A stretch of DNA of 10,322 nucleotides. Source: Pavlovales sp. CCMP2436. Taxonomy: Eukaryota > Haptophyta > Pavlovophyceae > Pavlovales. The notes below the pieces were generated by a model. The model saw nothing but the letters and a program-made list of their open reading frames with translations, had not been told where the DNA came from and ran no database searches. A program made the position numbers and the translations under genes. The first letter of the stretch is position 1; each line of letters begins with the position of its first letter. Of this stretch, positions 1 to 7,306 are shown in pieces. Where the stretch lies: contig MU631313.1 in NCBI GenBank assembly GCA_026770615.1, positions 697,660 through 707,981 of the forward strand, given 5' to 3'.

Positions 1-108
1 CTGTTCAGGATGCCCATCGAGTTTTAACTTAAAAAAGCGAGCAGACGCCATCCTCGAATTCTGGGCAACAGCTTCGACGCAGAACAGGCAGAGCTCGCTC
101 GAGCTGAG

Positions 109-196
109 GTGAGAACAGCTCGGGGTGGAAACGTATATACTCTCGTGGTCGACTCACGCGTACGCTTCCCCCCCCAGCGCGCGCTTGTCCCCGCAG
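109..196 (+). other. 5' UTR intron of the NDUFS5-like gene
   Basis: The donor is GAG|GTGAGA and the acceptor follows a C-rich tract, ccccgcag|GT, five bases before the start codon. The 88-base intron would lie wholly in the 5' UTR. The upstream exon (1-108 or part of it) has only a very short upstream open frame, beginning at the ATG at 10. An intron this close to the start codon may affect expression, but that is inference. Reading straight through this stretch gives an open frame with no resemblance to the protein family, so splicing is the simpler reading. Confidence 0.6.
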
Positions 197-201
197 GTCT
201 G

Positions 202-758
202 ATGGCATCCAAATGGGGCACTGAGACGACCGTGGGCCGCTGCCGCGGGCTGTGGTTGGGCTTCTCCAACTGCGTCACGTTGGAGGACGACATGGTCAAG
301 TGCATCGCGTCTCGTGACGACTACCTCGAGTGCCTCCACGGCAAGAAGCAGGTGCGCGCGCGCGTGTGCGCGCCCCACCCCTGGGCCGCGCGAGGTTCAC
401 GCTGCTGCACATTCTGCGACGGCGAGGCTAGGAGAGCTAGAATGACCGAATCAGCTCCCTGAAAGAAGGGGGGGGGAGGGGGGGGGGCAGTCAGCTCAAG
501 TTCTGCAACGGCGAGGCGAGGAGATTGAGCGTGGCATAAAGGGGGATGGAGTCTGCAAGATACAGCCTATTCTACCCCGCGCCTGCTCTCATTGCCGCCG
601 TGTCGCGCTCCGCTGCCGCTCTGCTGTTCGCGCAGACTATACGCATCAACACGATGTACCTCGAGCGCCAGCGTCGCATCAAGGAAGGACTACCGGTGCC
701 GACCGGCCTAATGGAAGATATTGCGAGCGGCAAATTGTCTACGCGCTTGGATCTATGA
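202..758 (+). CDS. NDUFS5: NDUFS5-like complex I accessory subunit, twin CX9C protein (spliced)
   Basis: This is a small nuclear-encoded accessory subunit of mitochondrial NADH:ubiquinone oxidoreductase (complex I). The family sits on the intermembrane-space side and is normally oxidised through the Mia40 pathway. The coding parts are 202-351 and 636-758, joined in phase 0, giving 90 residues, which is the usual family size. Exon 1 has four cysteines at residues 14, 24, 34 and 44, forming two perfect CX9C motifs, and the family block DDYLECLH. Exon 2 continues with a basic helix (RQRRIKEG) and a short Pro/Gly tail, as in NDUFS5 proteins. The start is the ATG five bases after a splice acceptor; it gives MASKWG, like the MASGWG start of plant homologues. 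No N-terminal presequence is seen, as expected for a Mia40 substrate. The reading frame is intact. The splice sites are inferred from GT-AG signals and from protein continuity. Confidence 0.87.
352..635 (+). other. Coding intron of the NDUFS5-like gene
   Basis: A 284-base phase 0 intron follows the codon for Gln50. The donor is CAG|GTGCGC and the acceptor is ttcgcgcag|ACT. Joining the exons restores a continuous NDUFS5-like protein. The intron contains a purine tract at 468-487 (nine G, one A, ten G) and a 24-base direct repeat at 412-435 and 501-524 with two mismatches. A second possible acceptor (cag at 488-490) lies right after the G tract, but using it would not continue the protein. Confidence 0.75.
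412..524 (+). repeat. 24-bp direct repeat flanking a poly-G tract inside the intron
   Basis: The 24 bases beginning TTCTGC at 412 recur at 501 with two substitutions. A shorter repeat, TCAGCTC, is at 451 and 491. Between the copies lies the near-pure G tract at 468-487, able to form a G-quadruplex on the sense strand. The arrangement looks like a small local duplication; no transposon ends are visible. Confidence 0.6.
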
Positions 759-1160
759 GCTAATCGATGTCAATTATTGCCGCGCGTCTCGGCAGCGCAG
801 CCGAGAGGCCCTGCGCAGCGGGTGGCTGCCCGGGGGCTGTTTGAGTTGGCGCAGGCCCAACGGTCGCTTGCGCCCAGCCCGGCGTGCGCACTCACTCCGG
901 CAAAGTGCTCCCGGAGAATATGGCTAGATATCCGACTTCATTGGAGCTTTCAGCTGGACACTGGGCCTGGCCCGCGACCCGCCGCCGACCGAGCCACATC
1001 CACGATGACAATCTCACGATAATGCTACGTCTGTAATAGTGCTAGTTAAGCGGTTACTATAAATTGAGTCACTCTTTATATAATTTAAAAATAATAAAGT
1101 TAATCAACAAGTGCAGATAGCGTGCATGGGCATTAAGTTTAAAAATTCACGCTCTGTCTT
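759..1160. other. Non-coding stretch: NDUFS5 3' flank, then AT-rich spacer
   Basis: The stretch 759-1020 is GC-rich and has short open frames in two plus frames with no recognisable protein. From about 1021 to 1145 the sequence turns strongly AT-rich (for example tttatataatttaaaaataataaag), with an AATAAA-like string near 1092 that could serve the NDUFS5-like gene. At 1119-1167 two perfect inverted repeats interleave in a pseudoknot-like order. No gene is called here. Confidence 0.5.
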
Positions 1161-1343
1161 ATGCCCAGTGGGAAACCGCGTGACGTCGCATTGAGGAACA
1201 CGGCACGATGGCTGCCAGCCAGCTGGAGCGCTCACTCGTTTCATCGGGAAGGCAGCGGCTCGCGGCGCGTGCTCTGCGCAACTCCGGGAGCAAAACTCGC
1301 CGTCGTCGGTGCGCACGGTGTTCCTCCATCCGACGACCAAAGC

Positions 1344-2049
1344 ATGTCACGCCGCCAAGGGCTCAGGCGCAGGCACAAGGGTGGCAGCAGGCAGCTCGAG
1401 CTTGCCGTGGCGCGCCAGGCGCGCGAAGCCGATGACGTCAGCAAGTATGCGCCTTCGGAGCTCGAGGCAGAGGACGTCGGCGTCCCCCACGTCGTCGATT
1501 TGGTGCTCGACGAGGTGATGGTGGACGAGGCGCTCGCGGTGAAGCGAGCGCTCGCTTCGTCGAAGAAGGCGCGCGACGCTACCGCCGCACGCGCCGCGCA
1601 CGCCGCGCGCACCGCCGCCCGTGCGTAGGCAAGGAGGCTACCGAGTGCTCGAAGGTGCCCACCAAGAACTACCGGCGCGAAAAGTTCCAGGGCGTTCGAC
1701 GGACCCGAGGCGGTCGTCGCCGACATCGTGTGCCGTAGGCCTCAAGCATGGTCAAAGGCAAGACCGGCAGCTACCGCCGAGGCTGTGCGCCTGTGCAAGC
1801 TGCCCAGCGCGCAAAGCTTCAGATGCTCTAGGGCCGGTCGGAGGCGGAGGGCTCTGTGGTCAAGCAAAGCATGCAGCGCGCGCGCGAGGCCATCGTTCAT
1901 CTTCGATGGGTGTTCCTCGGATCTTTGCGGGACAGGCAGGTGGTGGTGACGAGGAGGACAACAGAACGTACGAGGAGGAGGAGGGCGACGAGGACGACAA
2001 GGCTGTCCGTCGCAGCGCGCCGCTGCGCGCGGTCAAAACTCCGGGTTGA
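1344..2049 (+). pseudogene. Frame-broken, coding-like region with acidic tail; family uncertain
   Basis: I do not recognise this with confidence. The frame from the ATG at 1344 reads as a plausible charged, helical protein (QLELAVARQAREADD, then an Ala/Arg-rich stretch) and stops at 1626-1628. The next plus frame, 1622-1735, contains KFQGVRRTRGG, and after a stop at 1736-1738 continues with VKGKTGSY and VQAAQRA. Taken together these faintly resemble an AP2/ERF DNA-binding domain. A third plus frame, about 1915-2049, encodes an Asp/Glu-rich segment and ends in TGA. The switching frames suggest a decayed gene, a multi-exon gene, or assembly indels. An overlapping minus-strand frame (1241-1726) is low-complexity Ser/Ala/Thr and was treated as a shadow. 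Confidence 0.3.
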
Positions 2050-2135
2050 AATCGATTCCTGATCCTTTTAGTTAAACTCCCGTGCACACTACACGATATA
2101 GATGACAAATAATTATTAAACTACGACTTACTTGC

Positions 2136-2305
2136 TACAGGGGATCGCGGGCAATAAGAAACTGTCGTGTTAAGAAACTGAGCCATTTTTCTTGCATTGT
2201 TTGTATGTAATCTAAGAAAATTTTAGCATTGTTTGTATGTAAATTGCTAAGAAACTCAGCCTCAGCCTCAAAAAGCGCCATTCTTATTGCCCGCGATCCA
2301 CTGTA
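2136..2305. mobile_element. MITE with 25-bp terminal inverted repeats and TA target duplication
   Basis: A 166-bp element (2138-2303) is flanked on both sides by TA (2136-2137 and 2304-2305). Counting the TA, the ends are TACAGGGGATCGCGGGCAAT at left and, on the opposite strand, TACAGTGGATCGCGGGCAAT at right; both continue AAGAA, giving 24 of 25 matches. The TA duplication and CAGTGG-type tips are typical of the Tc1/mariner-pogo superfamily. There is no coding capacity, so this is a non-autonomous derivative. The interior is AT-rich and carries a 17-bp direct repeat (GCATTGTTTGTATGTAA at 2194-2210 and 2226-2242, 32 bp apart) and a second one around TAAGAAACT. Outer inverted repeats with inner direct repeats are usual in MITEs. 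Confidence 0.85.
2194..2242 (+). repeat. Internal 17-bp direct repeat of the MITE
   Basis: GCATTGTTTGTATGTAA occurs exactly at 2194-2210 and 2226-2242. A related pair, TAAGAAACTGAGCC and TAAGAAACTCAGCC, begins near 2171 and 2248. Such internal repeats can arise by slippage or act as subterminal binding sites; which applies here is unknown. Confidence 0.8.
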
Positions 2306-2386
2306 TAGAAAAGGGCAGCAGACATGGGTTGCAGACATTCTGTCTCAGAAGTGGTCGACTCCGAGCGTGTAGGTGCGACGACATTC

Positions 2387-2422
2387 AGTCACCCAGGCGG
2401 CATGTAGTCACCCAGGCGGCAT
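2387..2422 (-). repeat. 19-bp period tandem repeat at the retroelement 3' end
   Basis: AGTCACCCAGGCGGCAT is present at 2387-2403 and 2406-2422. On the retroelement strand it reads ATGCCGCCTGGGTGACT twice, immediately downstream of the last stop codon. Short tandem repeats at the 3' terminus are known in several LINE clades, so this may be the terminus used for target priming. No target-site duplication was identified. Confidence 0.7.
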
Positions 2423-2424
2423 AC

Positions 2425-3119
2425 TTAGGCGCCGATCCCAAACCGTGTCTCCCTGCGGAGGTGGTACGCGCCCTCAGCCCACTCGTTGGGGTTGCCGTCG
2501 TCGTCGCTGTCAGTGCGTGTGCCGCCGCCGTTGCTCGTGCCGGTGCCGGTGCGCTCCAATCGCGCGCGCGCAATGATAATCTTGGCGTGCCCTCGAAGTG
2601 CGCACATGCCGATCTCCTGTCTCATCCTCCACAGGAGAGTGCTGCGCGCTTGCGCAGCGGAGGGGGCCCCCATGCGAGCTTGGAGCGCTCTTGCGCCCAT
2701 GCTGGCGAGGTCCCTGACGAATGATGCCAGGTCGTCAGACCACTCGCCGAAGGCTCCAATCACGAGGGCGGCGAACGCGGGGCCGCCTGCAGTGCAGAAG
2801 GTCTGTGCGCGGGCCTGCATCGGGCCAGTCTGTCCGGGGGTCGTGTGGAAGAAGTCGCGATCAATCTTGATGAGCTCCGCCATGCGTTTTACCGGAAGCG
2901 AGTCAGCTCGCCTGCCCACAGCACGCCCAGGGTAGTTGTCGTCGGTCCTTGTACCGAGTCCTGCACAGAACGCTATGGTCTTGAGTTCAAGCAGTCGCGG
3001 GACCGCCCGCCCACCCTTGTGGTCGTACTCGGCGTAGAGGTCGACCTTCGGCCCGGGTCGCTGGCCTACCCCACCGAAGAAGAGCCGGTATGCGGCCTGG
3101 AGGCGAGTACCAAGGCGAA
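2425..3119 (-). pseudogene. C-terminal endonuclease-like block of the retroelement
   Basis: After a frameshift between about 3120 and 3066, a frame stays open to the TGA-type end at 2425. It encodes RLFFGGVGQRPG, VDLYAEYDHKGG, LLELKTIAFC, RRADSLPVKRM, GPMQARAQTF, LVIGAFGEWSDDLASFV and LWRMRQEIGMCALRG, then an Asp- and Gly-rich tail. The Asp of VDLYAEYD followed by ELK (codons at 2979-2987) has the spacing style of a PD-(D/E)XK restriction-like endonuclease, the target-nicking enzyme of some LINE clades. The block with GAFGEWSDD is a familiar ending of microalgal LINE proteins. The family placement is fairly sure; the catalytic assignment is inference. Confidence 0.6.
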
Positions 3120-4275
3120 GATGTCTCCCGCCTCGGTGCGCGCGTGCGCACCCATTCTCCTCGCAACCTCAACCAGGAGGGCGAGGAGCAGATCGTGCCT
3201 AAGCTTGGAGATGTGGTCGCCGGTGACGCTCTGCCCGGTGGCCGCGACAATGTTGTCTCCGTGCAATTCGATGTCGCGGTTAAACAACCGCGCGCCGCGC
3301 GCGGCTAGGCCGACGCAGACGGGACTCGGGACGCCGAAGAAGCGTGCTGTGATCTCTACCTACTCGCCGATGGTGCAGGCGCCGTAGCCAATCGGAAGCG
3401 CGGCCACCCAGGCAGAGCTGTTGCGGTCAATGCTCCTAACCAAGTGCACGACGCGATCGCCCCGCGGGAGCGCGTTGATCCGCATCTTGAGCGCGTCAAA
3501 CCGCTGAGCCTCGCGGTCCTCGGTGAGGTCCTTCTGTATGTTGAGGCTTGGCTTGCCTGTGAGATACCTGCGCACCATCGGTCAGGCCTCCTCTGGCGGG
3601 AGGTGTAGCACACGGGTTGGCAGGTCTGCGTTGATCATCGCTCCAGCACCGACGCCAGCCTCCTGTTGCATCTCGAGCCAGCAGCGGAGGAACGCCTGTC
3701 CCTGCCGTGGTGGCGGTAGTGGTCTAGTGAGGCCTGGCCGCGGCAAGTGCAGATAAGACCGCCAGCCATGTGCGCGCATGTCCAGGAATTAATTTCGTCC
3801 TACTACGAGCGCGACTTGCGGCGGCTCGAGCATGCCGCGCTGCGTGATGGTGCCGGTCGACTCGTCCACGATGTCAAGGAAGTTGGGCACTGCCTGGGTC
3901 ATGGCGCCACAGAAGGCGGCGGGCGCGATGTCGACCATGCGTCGAAGTCCGGCGTCCCGGTAGCGGCGAGGGAGTGCGAGGCGGGCAGTGGCAAGCTGGT
4001 CGTCGTCGAGCGAGACTCCCAGTGCGTGTGTCGCCTACGTGTGGATGATCGCGTTGAAGCGTGTGCACGCGTGGCGCGCAGGGTCCGGGTAGCAGTGGCG
4101 GGCAAAGTACTCAAACTTGCGTGCGGTGGAGAAGAGCGTTAGCAGTTAGAGCTATTGCTTGTGTGACGAGCTGGGCGTTGCGATTAGCTTATTTGAGATG
4201 CTGGCAATCTCGTCACACTTGCCAGCGAGGGCAAGCTTAACGTACTCCTCCGAGCCGATTGGGACGCCGGAGCAA
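3066..4275 (-). pseudogene. Post-RT region of the retroelement polyprotein
   Basis: The frame resumes after the insertion with GVPIGSEEYVKLALAG, a known continuation of these LINE RTs, and stays in a single frame to 3066 despite stops: TAG and TAA at 4152-4154 and 4146-4148, TAG at 4035-4037, TAA at 3789-3791, TGA at 3582-3584 and TAG at 3360-3362. Recognisable pieces are STARKFEYFARHCYP, DDDQLATARLALPRRYRDAG with VDIAPAAFCGAM, RFDALKMRINALP, SSAWVAALPIG, and ARLFNRDIELHGDNIV with SKLRHDLLLALLVEVARRMG. In relatives these correspond to the thumb-like region and the approach to the C-terminal nuclease. All three stop types are present, which argues for decay rather than an altered genetic code. 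Confidence 0.65.
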
Positions 4276-4388
4276 GGGAACGGTATCCGTTGTGCTCGGA
4301 AAGTTCCCCGGATTCGAGTGTTTTTCAACGCTCTGGTTCGGGTTTCAGAACCATTCGGGGGCGGACGTATAACTAGAAATTTACACAC
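4276..4388 (+). repeat. Stem-loop repeat, copy 1, inserted in the RT pseudogene
   Basis: This 113-bp block matches 9197-9305 in the same orientation, about three quarters identical by eye, from GGGAACGGTATCCG to TTACACAC. It splits the RT reading frame between YGVM and SGVPIGSEEYV, which are adjacent in intact relatives as I know the family. The core is GAGTGTT-TTTC-AACGCTC, a hairpin that in RNA pairs with one G-U where copy 2 has a Watson-Crick pair. No inverted terminal repeats are seen. GACGCCG occurs on both sides (4263-4269 and 4393-4399), but both matches may be native RT codons. As an intron it fails, since there is no AG at the right edge. Confidence 0.8.
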
Positions 4389-4390
4389 AC

Positions 4391-5991
4391 ATGACGCCGT
4401 AGTGCGGGGTCAGGGCGCCGTCGAGCAGGTGGCTGCGTGTCACCAAGCCACGGTAGGCGTCGAGGGAGGCGATGTGGGCCTCGTCGATCCCGCATTCACA
4501 CTCGGACGGCTGCACGTAAGAAGAGCGCGTCGTGGAAGCGCTGCATCGCCGCGAAGACGATCCAGGGCGGACTGCACGCGCGCACGTCGTCGTGGCCAGC
4601 CCGAGCGCCCCCACCGTATGGCCGCAGCTCGGCGTCGAGCACCTTTAACTCGGGGTGGATGGAGATGGCAAAGGCGACTCCAGCCTCTACTGACCCTTGA
4701 GCGACACCGGTCTCGCCGTCTCTGCCCATGGGCGTCAGGCCGCCGCCCTTGCCAGTGACGAAGATCGGGTACTTGGGAGCGAGCATGGCGTAGAAGAGGC
4801 GCGTGCGAGCAGGGCTAGGCCAGGGGAGCTGACGAGGGTGCGTGCTACCATCTCTGCGCGGTCTCCCTCATTGAAAGCGTTGTAGATGTCGGAGCCTGCG
4901 ATGCAAAAGTGTGGGTTTTTAAGCAGCTCACGCACCCCAAAGATGAGCTTGGTGCCGCCTGCCGAGACGAGGACTCCCAGCTGCTGCGGGAAGAGGTATT
5001 CCTCGATCTCACCGCGAAGACCCTTGTTGAGGAAGACCCCTTTGGTGAGCCCCCGTCTCAGCGCACACGAGATGCCGATTGGCCGCGCAGCCTCTGCGAC
5101 GTCGACCTGGGCCGTGCACTTGCGGAGTGGCACGCACCGTGCAGCGCAGACCACAAAGTAGAACCAGGGAGGCAGGTCGCCGTTTGCGAAGGATGATGCC
5201 AGCCAGGCGTGTGACTCGAGTACTTGACGTGCGGCATCTTTAACAAAAGGTACGGTCGGGGCAAGCGGTATGAGGTACTCATACTTCCATGGCGACGCGC
5301 CCTGGGCCTTATCGGTCTTGAGCCCGCGATAGGACTCCTGCATTTCCGAGATGCCGACCACGAGCCGGTCAGTGGCGTCGAGGCCTGGGATGACTGGCGG
5401 CATGGCCGTCCTCCTGCGCGGATGCTTCGTGAGCATCTGCTGCAGCACAACTGGGTCCGAGATGTCGGCGAGGCCATGGCTCTTGAGCAGCTTTGCAGCG
5501 TCAGAGATCTTGCCTTTGCAGAGGAGGGCGACGGCTGCCTTGATATCTCGCTCAGGGTCGGCAGGGCGAGATCGCCGGGTGTGGCGCTGCTGCGACTCCT
5601 TCGCGCAGTCGCTGGACCACTCAGCCACGAGGCTGCCGAAGTCTCCTCGCTCCCACAGATCGAACCGAGAGGCAAGCAGCCTGGCGGTCGCGAGGCGTCC
5701 CTGTTGCCCCCCGCGGGCAGCGGGCTGTTTGCGGAGTAAGATCGAGGGCAGGACGAACAGCATCTTAAACGGTCGCACTTCCTCAATCTCATTGTCTGGA
5801 CCAGAGTGATGGAGGGCTCTGATGACACGGACATTGGTAGCGGCCCATGACTCATGGAAGTTCCGGGGTATGGAGTCGAGTTGACGAGACGTGTTCCCAT
5901 CGTGCCCAACAGCCTCAGCAATGGTGAGATGGTCAAAGGCAGAGAAGTTGCGTGCGGCCGGGTCTGCGGTCGATCTTGTGGGCAAGGGCAT
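4391..5991 (-). pseudogene. Reverse transcriptase domain of a non-LTR retrotransposon
   Basis: The enzyme would copy element RNA at a nicked target. The frame open from 5991 (Met) to about 4797 contains a fingers-like segment (TDKAQGASPWKYEYL), the motif ARPIGISCALRRGLTK, FPQQLGVLVSAGGTKL, and motif A with the catalytic Asp in SDIYNAFN (Asp codon at 4888-4890). A frameshift near 4796-4803 moves to the frame with MLAPKYPIF, motif B (TGVAQGSVEAG, about 4685-4717) and motif C as GHDD (HDD codons at 4586-4594). Another shift follows, into IASLDAYRGLVTRS and LTPHYGVM, where a 113-bp repeat is inserted. The family usually reads YxDD at motif C; both Asp remain. The type matches LINE RTs of algae and other protists. 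The copy is inactive because of the frameshifts and the insertion. Confidence 0.85.
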
Positions 5992-6420
5992 GCTTAAGCG
6001 CTCGACTTCCTCGCTTGACTGTGGCGCCTCCCGTTGGCGACGTAGAGGTGGTGGTGGCAGTCCGCGCCCGTCAGGTGGCGTGCTCCCACCTTCAAACCCC
6101 CCCTCCCACGACCTGTCCTACCCCTACCACGGCCGTGGCTGCGGCATCTGCCCCAAGCACTGCCAGGCGGTGGTGTTGGTTGCTGTGGCGGTGCCTGAGG
6201 TGGCGGCGGTGGCGGCGATGGTTGTGGTGGTGGCGGCAGCGGCGGTGGTTGTGGTGGCGGTTGTGTTGGCGGTAGCTGCTGCTGAGGCGGAGGGCCCGGC
6301 GTCGGCCGCTGCTGCTGTGTCCGTGCACGCGTCGTCCGCTGTGGCTGGGGGGGGATGGGGCTGGTGGTGGCGGTGGCGGTGGCTGATGTGGTGGTGGCTG
6401 CAGCGGTGGCGGGGAGCCGG
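5992..6420 (-). pseudogene. Pro/Gln-rich and Arg-Gly-rich linker before the RT
   Basis: The minus strand encodes a disordered stretch of Pro, Gln, Ala and Thr (runs such as QQQLPPTQPPPQPPP) followed by HGRGRGRTGRGRGG, which resembles an RGG-type nucleic-acid-binding segment. The frame then appears to slip within the C-run near 6100-6106 to a frame with PPPPLRRQREAPQSSEE, continuing into the RT frame. A homopolymer slip could be a true mutation or an assembly error. The plus-strand Val/Ala/Gly and Trp-rich frames here are shadows of the same simple sequence. Confidence 0.5.
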
Positions 6421-7192
6421 CTAGGTGGTCTCTCCGGGCGTACGCGTCGGCTGTTGGGAGCAATGTTGCAGCGGTAGCTTCGGCCTCGACGTTGGCGGCA
6501 TTGACGAGGGAGGTTTGGCGGGCGGGTGGGAGTATGTGCGCAAATGCATCGACCCAAGTGCGATCGAAATCAGCATTTGAGTTGGCTCGGACTTTGGAGG
6601 CGTATTTGGTGGCGTGGAGCTCGAAGAGCGAGGGCCGGCTGGCCTGGGCAGGGGTCGAGCAGCTACTGCCGCTGAGCCCTTTCCAACCGGTGGCGCGGTA
6701 GTTGGGGAGAGGGTCCACGTCGTTTAGGTGGAGATGCTGAGGCTGCGCACGGACGTCTTGATTGAACCCAATTGTGGTATTGCTGTCAATGGCTTGCAGT
6801 GCACGTTGGCAGATGGTGTAAATCAAGGTGGCCGCGAGCTCGTGAAGTACGGTGCAGCCCTCGACTCTGCGCCAGAGCTTGTCGATGTGCAGCCCCTTGG
6901 CGCAGCTCTGTAGTGCTGTCAATGGCTTGCAGTGCACGTTGGCAGATGGTGTAAATCAAGGTGGCCGCGAGCTCGTGAAGTACGGTGCAGCCCTCGGCTC
7001 TGTGCCAGAGCTTGTCGATGTGAAGCCCCTTGGCGCAGCTCTGATGGAGTGTCTTCTTGAGATTCTTTTCCGAGGCCGCAAGTGTTTCTTCGGGGCTCTG
7101 GTCCGGATGCACCTCACTAGGCGCGATGGCCTTCGGCTCGACGGGCAGCGTGGCGAGGATCGCGCGTGCGAGCGTGGCCCCCGACGGGTACG
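6421..7192 (-). pseudogene. Helical N-terminal region of the retroelement polyprotein
   Basis: After a frameshift at about 7191-7198 the frame encodes YPSGATLARAILATLP, then a charged helical stretch with EEIL-free, Lys-rich KNLKKTLH and GLHIDKLW, up to QRALQAIDS. It then enters the tandem duplication and resumes one frame over with TTIGFNQDV, FDRTWVDAFAHILPP and VNAANVEAEATAATLL. I do not recognise a domain. It lies where this kind of LINE carries a poorly conserved region before its RT, and presumably binds RNA or multimerises, but no motif proves that. In the plus direction the same bases give only low-complexity frames. Confidence 0.45.
6778..7043 (-). repeat. 133-bp tandem duplication that breaks the retroelement frame
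   Basis: Bases 6781-6910 are repeated at 6914-7043 with about three substitutions (for example cgactctgcgcc versus cggctctgtgcc), a period of 133. Because 133 is not a multiple of three, the duplication shifts the minus-strand frame by one. Removing one copy in thought joins KGLHIDKLW...QAIDS directly to NTTIGFNQDV. The low divergence between copies means it arose late, probably after the element had lost function. Confidence 0.92.
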
Positions 7193-7306
7193 GTCAACTC
7201 TGATCGGGCCGCCCGCTGCGTGGAGCAGTGCATGTATCTTGCGGTAGGACGTAATGATGTAGGCTGCGATGAGGGGGTCTTGGGGAGCTGGCACTTGCGC
7301 TAGCGC

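Noticed and set aside
1241..1726. Minus-strand open frame of 161 codons.
   Set aside because: It is Ser/Ala/Thr low complexity, opposite a more protein-like plus frame, with no recognisable motif.
2180..2195. GAGCCATTTTTCTTG in the MITE as a dinoflagellate spliced-leader-like sequence.
   Set aside because: Only a short core resembles the leader, it is inside a transposon, and the required GT donor context is missing.
4276..4388. Stem-loop repeat copy 1 as an introner-type spliceosomal intron.
   Set aside because: On the retroelement strand a GTGTGTAA-like donor is possible, but the last AG lies over 20 bases inside the right edge, so splicing would not restore the frame cleanly. The host frame is already dead.
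5058..5936. Long minus-strand Ser/Arg-rich open frame overlapping the RT.
   Set aside because: The RT frame with motif A is in the neighbouring register; this one has only codon-shift composition.
5891..6424. Plus-strand open frame rich in Val, Ala, Gly and Trp.
   Set aside because: It is the reverse complement of the Pro/Gln-rich linker; low complexity keeps all frames open.
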